From Actinomycetota bacterium (GTDB taxonomy: Bacteria > Actinomycetota > Thermoleophilia > Gaiellales > Gaiellaceae): a stretch of DNA of 9,552 nucleotides. The stretch's first letter is position 1; every line of letters begins with the position of its first letter. Of this stretch, positions 1 to 6,256 are shown piece by piece. Under the pieces are notes generated by a model. That model did not search any database. It had not been told where the DNA came from and saw only the letters and a list, made by a program, of their open reading frames with translations. A program made the translations under genes and the position numbers. Where the stretch lies: NCBI GenBank assembly GCA_013694685.1, contig JACDBY010000379.1, positions 1 through 9,552 of the forward strand. Reading direction: 5' to 3'.

Positions 1-230
1 ACCCCGGCCGCCTTGATGACGTCGAGGGCGATCAGGGCTTCCTCGCCCCACGAGAACGTCTCTCCGATGACGAAGTCAACGCCGGCGTCCACAGCCCAAC
101 CGACCTGCTCCTCGAACATGTCCCGTACCGTGGCCCTCGACTCGTCGTCGGCCACGAAGACGTTCGTGTTGCAGATGTCCCCGGCGAAGAGCGCGCCGCT
201 CTCCGCGGCCACCTGCCTCGCGAGCTCGAG
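1..230 (-). pseudogene. Homocysteine S-methyltransferase (BHMT-like) fragment, 5' truncated and cut by window edge
   Basis: Read on the minus strand, this stretch is open to position 1. It encodes the middle of a betaine-homocysteine methyltransferase-like (pfam S-methyl_trans) protein: LELARQVA, then [49 protein letters not shown]. This family moves a methyl group from a donor such as betaine to homocysteine to make methionine. The zinc-binding cysteines lie further toward the C-terminus and are off the window. Family resemblance starts abruptly at about position 230. Upstream of that the frame stays open but only reads the antisense of the plus-strand copy, so roughly the first 100 residues of the family are missing. 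Over the 60 residues from GDICNTN, it differs from the plus-strand copy at about 8 positions, mostly with synonymous DNA changes, so it is a diverged relative and not an exact duplicate. It may be a true rearranged remnant or one side of an assembly chimera. Confidence 0.7.
222..230. other. Inverted junction between two methyltransferase copies
   Basis: The nine bases GAGCTCGAG are read E-L-E on the plus strand (start of ELERRGYLQAG) and L-E-L on the minus strand (start of LELARQVA). Each reading is what the family expects in its own copy, at two quite different places in the protein. CGAGCTCG at 221-228 is self-complementary. Resemblance to the family switches strand within these bases, so this is the breakpoint of a head-to-head join at a short shared palindromic sequence. 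Confidence 0.65.
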
Positions 231-911
231 CGGCGCGGGTATCTCCAGGCCGGGGCATTCGTCCCCGAGGTCGTCCTCGAGCATCCCGATCTGGTTGCCC
301 AGCTCCACCGTGAATTCGTGCACGCCGGCTCGGATGTGGTCGAGGCGTTCACGTACTACGCCCACCGCGAGAAGCTCCGGCTGATCGGCAAGGAGGACCT
401 GCTGGAGCGGATGAACCGCGGCGCGCTCGAGATCGCGAAGGGTGTGGCCCGCGACACGGGCACGCTCCTCGCCGGCGACATCTGCAACACCAACGTCTTC
501 GTCGGCGATGATACGTCGCGCCGCGCGGTGCGGGCGATGTTCGAGGAGCAGGTCGGCTGGGCCGTCGATGCCGGCGTCGACTTCGTCATCGGAGAGACGT
601 TCTCGTGGGGCGAGGAGGCGCTGATCGCGCTCGAGTCGATCAAGGCGACGGGCCTCCCCGCGGTGATCACGCTCGCGATCCATCAGGAACCGGTGACACG
701 CGAGGGCTGGACGCCGGAGGAGCGTGCAAGCGCCTCGCCGACGCCGGCGCCGACGTCGTCGGCCTAAACTGCATCCGCGGGCCAAAGACGATGCTGCCGC
801 TCCTGGCGGCGATCCGAGCGCGGGTCGACTGCCACCTCGCAGCGCTACCCGTCCGAGCTTCCAGTCGCTCCGCGACCCCGGCTACGAAGATCTCCCGGGC
901 GGGCGCACTTT
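222..911 (+). pseudogene. Decayed homocysteine S-methyltransferase (BHMT-like) gene, frameshifted and truncated at both ends
   Basis: The plus strand shows successive family blocks. From 222: [81 protein letters not shown] and [20 protein letters not shown]. At about 722 the reading breaks. One base, probably a G, is missing after GAGGAG, and the family sequence resumes one frame over as [20 protein letters not shown] and [20 protein letters not shown]. At about 856 there is a second break where roughly ten expected residues are absent; [17 protein letters not shown] follows in the third frame. Resemblance stops near 911, so the C-terminal part with the last two zinc cysteines is gone. The first zinc cysteine region (GLNC) is present. 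The N-terminus is also lost, at the 222-230 junction. The gene cannot make a working enzyme as read. Scattered indels could be real decay or uncorrected sequencing error. Confidence 0.8.
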
Positions 912-983
912 GGAGCGCCGGCTGTCGCGGTCGCAACTGGCCTCGTCGCTCGGCCGTGGGCGGGGTAAGAGCCGGCGCCGGGC

Positions 984-1325
984 CTATCGTCGTTCGAAGC
1001 GCTCTTCCTCTTCGATCGTCCGCTCGGCGAGCGGGTAGGCCCCGAGCCTGTCGTCCGGAATCGACTCCCCGCTCTCGACGGAGGTTCCATAGGTTCCTGC
1101 CTCGAGGCGCGCCTCCGCGCGCTCGAGCGCCTCGAGCTCGACCTCGAGTTGCTCGACCATGCCCTCGGCGAGCTCCCTCGCCTGAAGATCGGCAGCCTCG
1201 TCCCCAAGGGGCTCGTCCCGACTCGAGAGGTCGCTCGCCCCTCCCGGCTCGCGCCGTTCGGCAAGCGCATGCTCGATCCGTTGCCGCTCGCGGCCGAGAA
1301 GCTCGCGCGCTCGTGCGGAATCCAT
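984..1325 (-). CDS. DksA/TraR-like protein lacking the zinc-finger cysteines
   Basis: This is a 113-residue protein with the layout of small DksA/TraR-family regulators, which bind RNA polymerase through its secondary channel. It has a highly charged helical, coiled-coil-like front (about residues 1-75; [20 protein letters not shown] near the end of it) followed by GTYG and a short tail, [20 protein letters not shown] then [12 protein letters not shown]. In classical members the GTYG is followed by CxxC, and a second CxxC lies about 17 residues later. Here the matching places read SVES and RTIE, so the C4 zinc site is missing altogether. I recall similar cysteine-free versions in other actinobacterial genomes, so this may be a normal subgroup. 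The start is ATG at 1325, supported by GAGGAG four bases upstream. The gene lies 70 bp after the phosphotransferase gene on the same strand and may be co-transcribed with it. Whether it still binds RNA polymerase is unknown. Confidence 0.8.
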   Translation of the reverse strand: MDSARARELLGRERQRIEHALAERREPGGASDLSSRDEPLGDEAADLQARELAEGMVEQLEVELEALERAEARLEAGTYGTSVESGESIPDDRLGAYPLAERTIEEEERFERR

Positions 1326-1395
1326 CCGTCTCCTCACAGTCGTGTCGCGCGCTGAGCCTAGCGTGGATGGTTCCCGAGGCTCGGACGGCGCACGC

Positions 1396-2388
1396 TCACA
1401 ACGCCCGTAGGTACTCGCCGAGGTACGTCCAAGAGGCCGAGGTGTCCTCGGTCTCCTCGTGCGGACGGCGGAAGAGGTCGGTGTAGAGCGCGATCTCGGT
1501 GAGATCCCACCAGCGGCGGTACAGCTCGAGCGCGTCCTCGTCGAGCGTGGCGGGGCCGGCGACGGCGACGTATTCCTCCCAGCCCGTTCGGTCGTCGTCG
1601 AGCACCATTCTGAGATCGCGCTCGCGTGGGGCGAGCAACGTCGTGTCCCAGTCGACGAGGTGCAGGCCTCCTCGCTCGTCACGGATGACGTTCGAGCTGT
1701 GCGGCTCCCCGTGGGTCAGCACCCACGAGTCCGAACCGCGGCGAACGCCGGCGGCAAGCTCGTCGTACCGCTCTAGGTGCGCCGTGATGCTCTCCGCACT
1801 GGCTCGGAGCTGCCGACGGGTCCGTTCGGCGAACGGACCTGTCGACCACGGGTCGTCGAGCTCCTGGAGCGCCTGCTCGAGCGCCGCTCGCGCCGGAATC
1901 GCGAGGTCGTCCGTTCGCGGCAGTCCCGCGGGAAGGCTCTCGGTCGCGACATGAAGTCGGCCGAGGACGTTTCCCATCAGGCGGCGGTCGTCGGGCGAGT
2001 CGTACCGACCGAACGACCCCGACGTCCCCTCGACGAAGGGAGACACCGTCACCGCATAGCGCTCGCCGAGGCGGCGGATGATCGCGCCGCTCTCGTCGCG
2101 CAACGGGGCGACCACGAAGTCGAGCGCGACATCGTCACGGAGGAATGCCGCGCAACCAAAGGCCGCCTCGAGTCTCGCGAAGACCGAAACGCCGTCGTCG
2201 CCCACCGTGCTCCTCTCGAGTTCGTCGACGGTGACGAACCAACGCGTGCTGCCGGCGTCTTCCGCTTGCCAGTGATGACTACCGAAGCCGACCGGGAGGT
2301 ATCGGAGCGAGACGTCCTCGAGTCTCCAGTGGCGCTCGAGCAGCGCCGCGAGCTCGGCTTGGTCGAGATCCTGCGGCTCGCTCAACAC
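1396..2388 (-). CDS. Aminoglycoside phosphotransferase (APH) family protein
   Basis: This 330-residue protein has the protein-kinase-like APH fold. Visible motifs are a glycine-rich nucleotide-loop-like stretch [11 protein letters not shown] (about 30-40), the catalytic loop [13 protein letters not shown] (about 223-235), and the metal-binding [16 protein letters not shown] (about 244-259). The usual HxDxxxxN catalytic loop appears as HGEPHSSN, with Glu in place of the catalytic Asp. I recall this substitution in other actinobacterial APH-like proteins, so it does not by itself mean the enzyme is dead. The family includes spectinomycin and aminoglycoside kinases but also small-metabolite kinases. 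Nothing in the neighbourhood points to antibiotic production or resistance, so the substrate is unknown. The start is a GTG at 2388 with only a weak G-rich sequence ahead of it; an adjacent TTG at 2385 is the alternative. The small DksA-like gene follows downstream. Confidence 0.85.
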   Translation of the reverse strand: MLSEPQDLDQAELAALLERHWRLEDVSLRYLPVGFGSHHWQAEDAGSTRWFVTVDELERSTVGDDGVSVFARLEAAFGCAAFLRDDVALDFVVAPLRDESGAIIRRLGERYAVTVSPFVEGTSGSFGRYDSPDDRRLMGNVLGRLHVATESLPAGLPRTDDLAIPARAALEQALQELDDPWSTGPFAERTRRQLRASAESITAHLERYDELAAGVRRGSDSWVLTHGEPHSSNVIRDERGGLHLVDWDTTLLAPRERDLRMVLDDDRTGWEEYVAVAGPATLDEDALELYRRWWDLTEIALYTDLFRRPHEETEDTSASWTYLGEYLRAL

Positions 2389-2494
2389 GAGCCCACCGTA
2401 GACACTCGGATGGCACGGTCAGCGCGGCCTCACGCCGGTCTGTCGCCTCCGCCTGCTCGTCCCGTTTGCCCCGCCCGGGGGCACGCGCGACTGT

Positions 2495-2575
2495 TCAGCC
2501 GACGGTGACGAGGAAGAACGACGCGAAAAAGACGACGATCCGACGCGTCCACCACTCGAGCCGCACGAACTCCAT
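2495..2575 (-). CDS. Possible tiny single-pass membrane peptide
   Basis: This is a 26-codon frame starting at ATG 2575 in the gap between two divergent genes. The peptide starts MEFVRLEWWTRR and ends with the hydrophobic run IVVFFASFFLVTVG. An aromatic and positively charged front followed by a short membrane-spanning segment is typical of small inner-membrane peptides. Almost all codons end in G or C, as in neighbouring genes. No good ribosome binding site is visible upstream. A 6-bp GC hairpin (2467-2483) lies 11 bases past the stop, without a T-run. I cannot name a family, and chance is a real possibility for a frame this short. Confidence 0.3.
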   Translation of the reverse strand: MEFVRLEWWTRRIVVFFASFFLVTVG

Positions 2576-2618
2576 GGCCGTCAGCGTACCCGGGCGACGG
2601 TCGACTACGGTCAGGACG

Positions 2619-3251
2619 ATGCCGCTCCAGAATCGTGTGACGCCGCTCGGCGAGCTCGTCGCCGATCCCGGGCGCGGGCTCGTGTACGGCAACCGCGGCT
2701 CGCTCCACGACGGCGACGGGCGGATCCGGCGGCGGTTCGGGGTCAAGCGGTGGATCGCCTGCCGGCTCGTGTTCAAGGACTGGCACCGCTCGCCTCTCCT
2801 GCAGCCGGGGAAGTTCACCGAGCTCTTCTTCCTCGACGAGGCGACCGCGTTCGCCGCCGGTCACCGGCCATGCGCGCTCTGCCGTCGCGAGGACTACGAC
2901 CGGTTCTCCGACCGCTGGGACGCCCTCCACGGCGAGCGTGGCGCCGACACGATCGACGAGCGCCTGCACGCCGAGCGCGTCGACCCCATGACGCGCGGAC
3001 ACCGGCTCCACGAGACTGAGCTCGAGGACCTGCCGGACGGCGCGTTCGTGCTCGAGGAGGGCGTCGCGAGGCTCGTGCTTGGCGGCGATCTCCTCGCCTG
3101 GTCGCCGGGCGGCTATGCCAAACGTTCACCGAGACGGAGGAGAGACGCGATCCTCATCACGCCACCGTCGCTCGTCGAGGTGCTCCGCTCAGGTTGGTCG
3201 TCGGCCGTGCCGCTCCTCCACCCGTCGACCGGCATCCGGGCTTGCGACTGA
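2619..3251 (+). CDS. Conserved hypothetical protein with an Ada-like CxxC segment
   Basis: This 210-residue protein begins MPLQNRVTPLGELVADPGRG, a start I recall from uncharacterised bacterial proteins of about this size; I know no assigned function. ATG 2619 is chosen because it matches that family start and has AGGA a few bases upstream. The frame is open upstream to 2466, but that extension looks non-coding. The centre, FTELFFLDEATAFAAGHRPC (about 66-85) followed by ALCRRED, resembles the second half of the Ada-type zinc site of alkylation-repair proteins (EAxAAGYRPCxRC), with Cys85 and Cys88 as the CxxC pair. The first cysteine pair of Ada is not evident. Cys48 in RWIACRL might contribute, and the NRGSLHD segment carries Ser where I recall Cys in relatives. 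No signal peptide or membrane segment is seen. The cysC gene follows 54 bp downstream on the same strand and may share its transcript. Confidence 0.8.
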   Translation: MPLQNRVTPLGELVADPGRGLVYGNRGSLHDGDGRIRRRFGVKRWIACRLVFKDWHRSPLLQPGKFTELFFLDEATAFAAGHRPCALCRREDYDRFSDRWDALHGERGADTIDERLHAERVDPMTRGHRLHETELEDLPDGAFVLEEGVARLVLGGDLLAWSPGGYAKRSPRRRRDAILITPPSLVEVLRSGWSSAVPLLHPSTGIRACD

Positions 3252-3305
3252 TCGTCTGGAGCGGTTGAGGCGCGCCACGGACTCTCCGGGTGGTACCACT
3301 CCGCC

Positions 3306-3872
3306 GTGACATCGACCGGGACGAGAGGCTTCACCGTCTGGCTGACCGGGCTCTCCGGGGCCGGCAAGACGACGATCGGGCACGCGGTCGCGGTCGAGCT
3401 CGAGCGGCGCGGGCTGCACGTCGAGCTCCTCGACGGCGACGTCGTACGAACGCACCTCTCGAAGGGACTCGGCTTCTCGCACGAGGATCGCGATACGAAC
3501 ATCGAGCGGATCGGTTGGGTCGCTTCCCGGCTCACGCGCCACGGTGCCGCGGTCGTGGTCGCCGCGATCTCGCCCTACGACGCGACACGGAAGCGCGTGC
3601 GCGCGCTCGTCGAGGAGGAGGGGCCGTTTGTCGAGGTGTGGGTCAAGGCGACGGTTGAGGAGTGCGTGCGGCGTGACGTGAAGGGCCTCTACGCGAAGGC
3701 GCTCGCGGGCGAGATCACGCAGTTCACGGGTGTCGACGACCCCTACGAGAATCCCGACGACGCCGAGGTGGTCGCCGACACCGTGGCGCTCACGCCGGCG
3801 GAATCGGTCGGCCTTGTCCTCGCGGAGCTCGAGCGGGCGGGTCTGGCTCCGGCTCCGGCGTCGACCCGCTGA
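3306..3872 (+). CDS. cysC: Adenylylsulfate (APS) kinase
   Basis: CysC uses ATP to phosphorylate adenosine 5'-phosphosulfate (APS) to PAPS, in the cytoplasm. The 188 residues fit a stand-alone CysC. Motifs appear in order: the Walker A loop GLSGAGKTT (15-23), LLDGDVVR (about 41-48), LSKGLGFSHEDRDTNIERIG (51-70) for APS binding, the ISPY motif (88-91) and VKGLYAKALAGEITQFTG (about 125-142) followed by VDDPYENP. All expected active-site motifs are intact. The start is GTG 3306, and the protein reaches its Walker loop at the usual distance from it; the ribosome binding site is weak. No ATP sulfurylase (cysD/cysN or sat) or PAPS reductase gene is in the window. The converging neighbour is a sulfotransferase that would use PAPS, so sulfation is a more likely role here than assimilation. 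The last 83 bp overlap the 3' end of that gene on the other strand. Confidence 0.93.
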   Translation: MTSTGTRGFTVWLTGLSGAGKTTIGHAVAVELERRGLHVELLDGDVVRTHLSKGLGFSHEDRDTNIERIGWVASRLTRHGAAVVVAAISPYDATRKRVRALVEEEGPFVEVWVKATVEECVRRDVKGLYAKALAGEITQFTGVDDPYENPDDAEVVADTVALTPAESVGLVLAELERAGLAPAPASTR

Positions 3873-4674
3873 GCGCGTAGCCGCGCGAGACGAGGGTCTG
3901 CCCCGCCTCGCGCTCGACGTCTGCGAGCTGCTCCTTCGTCAGATCTCGGCGCCACCGGCCGGCCGAGCTGTCGTGGGCAGCCGCGAAGGCTGTGGCAACG
4001 GGCTCGAGCTCGACCCCCAGCCGATCAGCGACGGGAGCGGCGGCCGCCCGCGGGTCAGCGACGAGCTCTTCGTATCGCACCTCGACCGTCCGCTCCGGCA
4101 CGCCGCCGGCCGCGGCGACATACCGGCGCCACGCCCACGCCGCGCGGGTCGCCTCGGAGGCGGCGCGGAACTCGTCCTTACGGCTGGGCTCAACCCAGAA
4201 GCGGGCGTGCGGCCCGAACGCGAGCCGCGCATCGTCCTCCCCGAGCCTGCCCGCGCTCAGCCAACCCCGCTCGAGGAGCGAGGTGACGACGTCGCGACCG
4301 TCGCGAAGCACGTGAACGGCGATCGCCTTCGGGTAGGCACGGAGCGCGGCCGCGAGCACGAAGCTCGTCTCCGGTGTCTGCTCGACGCCACGCAGGCCGC
4401 GCACGAGAGCCAGCATGCGCACCCGCTCGAGGATCCGGCGCAGTCGACGGGCCACCTGCTCCTCCGGCGCGCCGACGAGGGACGGGATCGCAGCTTTCCA
4501 CGGCTGCACCTCGTCGAGGTCGACGAAGCCGGGGAGTGACCCGAGCGCACGCCCGGTGAACGTCGTGCCGGAGCGGGGCGAGCCGACCACGAACACGAGC
4601 CGCTCCTCCGACCCGAGCCGTCGACCGCGGCGGGCGATACGTGCCGCGCTCTTTCCGTAGAGGGCGACCTCCAT
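3790..4674 (-). CDS. PAPS-dependent sulfotransferase family protein
   Basis: This 294-residue protein would transfer a sulfonate group from PAPS to an acceptor. The 5'-phosphosulfate-binding loop is VFVVGSPRSGTTFTG (27-41). The 3'-phosphate-binding segment is HVLRDGRDVVTSLLERGWL (121-139). VRYEELVADP (189-198) and SSAGRWRRDLTKEQ (236-249) match later blocks of the Sulfotransfer family. There is no signal peptide. The acceptor (glycan, lipid or small molecule) cannot be told from sequence. The start is ATG 4674, chosen over the longer open frame because AGGAG sits four bases upstream, just after the GH3 stop (31-bp gap). The gene is probably last in the GH3 transcript. The C-terminal tail after about residue 270 (SGSTPEPEPDPPARAP and onward) is rich in Pro, Glu and Arg, and its last 27 codons are antisense to the end of cysC. 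The tail may be an accidental extension. Confidence 0.9.
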   Translation of the reverse strand: MEVALYGKSAARIARRGRRLGSEERLVFVVGSPRSGTTFTGRALGSLPGFVDLDEVQPWKAAIPSLVGAPEEQVARRLRRILERVRMLALVRGLRGVEQTPETSFVLAAALRAYPKAIAVHVLRDGRDVVTSLLERGWLSAGRLGEDDARLAFGPHARFWVEPSRKDEFRAASEATRAAWAWRRYVAAAGGVPERTVEVRYEELVADPRAAAAPVADRLGVELEPVATAFAAAHDSSAGRWRRDLTKEQLADVEREAGQTLVSRGYALSGSTPEPEPDPPARAPRGQGRPIPPA

Positions 4675-4677
4675 CAG

Positions 4678-4683
4678 TCTCCT
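4678..4683 (-). promoter_or_regulatory. Ribosome binding site of the sulfotransferase gene
   Basis: AGGAGA on the minus strand lies immediately upstream of ATG 4674. It decides the start, because the same frame stays open for another 270 bases upstream, antisense-free of any family match. The spacing is short, like that of the DksA-like gene at 1325. Confidence 0.65.
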
Positions 4684-4705
4684 GCGGCCCGCCACTCGAG
4701 CGAAT

Positions 4706-5839
4706 CTAACCTGAGTAGGTCGCGACGAGCTCGTCGATCCGCGCGGTGCTCCGCTCAAGCCCCCGTCGTGGCAGCCGCCCCTCGCGTGCCGCCGCGAGCA
4801 GCGCGTCGTACACCCTCGCGGTCGAGCGCTCGGAGCCGACGAAGAGGAGCAGGTCGACGCCCGTCTCGGCGGCCCGGATCGCGGCCTCGTCGACCGACAT
4901 GCCGCGCGTCGTTGCAAGCGGCTCCAGCGCGTCTGTGATCGTGACACCGCGGAAGCCGAGCGCCCGAAGAGCGGCGAGCACCGAGGGTGACCACGGGGCC
5001 GGCGTGCCGCCGTAGGCCGTGTACGACGCGTTCGAGAGCATGACGAGCGGCACGACGCCCGCGGCGAGCGCGCGACGGTACGGGATGAGGTCCGGCGCGA
5101 GAGCCTCGCGCGTCGCCGTCAGCGTGACCGCGACCCGGTCGGTGGTGCGCTGCGCGAGCCCGAGGCCGGGAAAATGCTTGAGTGTCGGCGCGATCCCCGC
5201 GTCGAGCAGGCCGGCCGCAAACGCGGTCACGCGTTTTGCGACCCGTGTGGGGTTCGTCGAGAAGCCGCGGTTCTGGATTGCGATGAACGAGCGCCCGTCG
5301 CGCGGGACGTCGGCCACGGGCGCGAGGTCAACGTCGATCCCGAGACGATCGAGCGCCGTCCCCGTGTCGTGGCCGCGACGCCTCACGGCCGCGTCGCCGA
5401 GCCTCCCGAGCTCGACGGCAGACGCGGCAGGCGGGGCCCAGCGGAAGCGCCGAACGCGACCGCCCTCCTGGTCGGTGACGATCAGGATCCGTCGCCCGGC
5501 GAAGCGCGCGGCGGCCCGCAACGCGGCTGTCAGCTCGCGCACCTGCGGCGCCGAGCGCACGTTGTGTCCCATCAGGATGACGCCACCGACGCGACCGCTC
5601 CGGATCCGGCCGAGGAGCGCCGGGGTCGGAGACGTTCCCTCCACGCCGACGACGAGGCGCGAACCGACGAGCTCCTCCACCGTGGCCGCGGGAGACTGCT
5701 TGTGTTGAATCAACACAAGCGTCGCCCGACCCGAAGCGGCCGGCTCGACGAGAGAGATGACCGCGGCGAGGAGAAACAGACGACCGAGCCTCAGATCGGC
5801 GGCTCCTCCTCGAGCCGGACCGAGAACGGAAGTCGCCAT
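4706..5839 (-). CDS. Secreted glycoside hydrolase family 3 protein (NagZ-related)
   Basis: This is a 377-residue GH3 N-terminal-domain protein. Enzymes of this kind cleave terminal beta-linked sugars, often N-acetylglucosamine of wall-derived material. Blocks: LVGSRLVVGVEGTSP opening the barrel, GRVGGVILMGHNV, TDQEGGRVRRF, KHFPGLG, and VTITDALEP holding the nucleophile Asp. NagZ proper has a His in its KHFPGHG...DSH loop as acid/base. Here the loop reads KHFPGLGLAQRTTDRVAV, with no such His, so acid catalysis must differ. A hydrophobic segment, LGRLFLLAAVISLVEPAASG, near the N-terminus looks like a signal peptide, suggesting export. The start is uncertain. ATG 5839 overlaps the upstream DUF6941 gene by 49 bp and has no clear ribosome site. 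GTG 5680 would give a 324-residue protein without the signal segment. A perfect 23-bp palindrome (5698-5720) lies between the two candidates and encodes LVLIQHK if translated. The sulfotransferase gene follows. Confidence 0.88.
   Translation of the reverse strand: MATSVLGPARGGAADLRLGRLFLLAAVISLVEPAASGRATLVLIQHKQSPAATVEELVGSRLVVGVEGTSPTPALLGRIRSGRVGGVILMGHNVRSAPQVRELTAALRAAARFAGRRILIVTDQEGGRVRRFRWAPPAASAVELGRLGDAAVRRRGHDTGTALDRLGIDVDLAPVADVPRDGRSFIAIQNRGFSTNPTRVAKRVTAFAAGLLDAGIAPTLKHFPGLGLAQRTTDRVAVTLTATREALAPDLIPYRRALAAGVVPLVMLSNASYTAYGGTPAPWSPSVLAALRALGFRGVTITDALEPLATTRGMSVDEAAIRAAETGVDLLLFVGSERSTARVYDALLAAAREGRLPRRGLERSTARIDELVATYSG
5698..5720. repeat. 23-bp perfect palindrome, copy 1 (inside the GH3 reading frame)
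   Basis: Arms GCTTGTGTTGA and TCAACACAAGC are exact reverse complements around a single A. The same core, with G at the centre and longer arms, recurs at 9299-9333. Here it lies inside the long GH3 frame, between its ATG (5839) and an alternative GTG (5680). It would lie at about -18 to -40 of the GTG, where a repressor could block transcription. Odd-length dyads with TTG/CAA arms are typical of dimeric helix-turn-helix regulators, but no regulator gene is in the window. Confidence 0.6.
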
Positions 5840-6228
5840 TCGTCGTCGGCCGCGTCGTCGATCGTGAGCCTCCACTCGTACCGGCCCGCCGCGAGCATCA
5901 GCGGGCCTGAATTGATCGCGACGGGGAAGTCGAGCGGTGTCCCGGGCTTGAGCCCGGCGGGACGACCGACCTCGAACGGCACGTCGTCGAAGAAGACGAC
6001 GGGCTCAGAGCCGTCTTCGGTGTCGATCTCGACCGGGTTGCCGTCGGCGTCGAGCAGCTCGAGGCGCATGACGTGGCGCTGGTTCGCCTGGTCCCACGGG
6101 ACCCGGATGAGGATCGCAATCCCGAACGGCACCGGCTCCGGTCCGGTGAGCGACCAGCCGCCGCCGACGACGGTCAGCTTGCCGTCGCTAACCTGGGCAA
6201 AGTCGGCGAGGAGCATCGTCACGCGCAC
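5791..6228 (-). CDS. DUF6941 family protein
   Basis: This 145-residue soluble protein begins VRVTMLLADFAQVSDGKLTV followed by VGGGWSLTGPEPVPFGIAI, the characteristic front of the uncharacterised DUF6941 family. VPWDQANQRHVMRLELLDAD follows, and the protein ends as a run of likely beta-strands (GRYEWRLTIDDAADDEWRLP). No enzyme motif, signal peptide or membrane segment is visible, and no function is known to me. I took GTG 6228 because it gives the usual family start; GTG 6222 and ATG 6216 are close in-frame alternatives, and no strong ribosome site separates them. The gene lies 28 bp after the FMN reductase stop and its end overlaps the proposed GH3 start, so it is likely in the middle of one transcript. 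Its presence between a reductase and a hydrolase does not suggest a role. Confidence 0.85.
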   Translation of the reverse strand: MRVTMLLADFAQVSDGKLTVVGGGWSLTGPEPVPFGIAILIRVPWDQANQRHVMRLELLDADGNPVEIDTEDGSEPVVFFDDVPFEVGRPAGLKPGTPLDFPVAINSGPLMLAAGRYEWRLTIDDAADDEWRLPFSVRLEEEPPI

Positions 6229-6256
6229 GCGACGAGTCTCGCACAGCGGACCGAGC

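Noticed and set aside
1354..1382. GAGCCT / AGGCTC dyad between the phosphotransferase and DksA-like genes as a terminator
   Set aside because: A six-bp stem with a 17-base loop and no T-run is too weak to claim.
2382..2388. TCAACAC at the start of the phosphotransferase gene as a third copy of the palindrome
   Set aside because: Only seven bases of one half-site match and the other arm is absent.
1396..2388. Phosphotransferase as an aminoglycoside resistance gene or inactive enzyme because of the HGE motif
   Set aside because: There is no resistance context, and the Glu for Asp change is, as I recall, common among related actinobacterial proteins. It is kept as a family-level call only.
2467..2483. 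TGCCCC / GGGGCA hairpin as a terminator confirming the tiny membrane peptide
   Set aside because: A six-bp all-GC dyad is expected by chance in this composition and there is no T-run.
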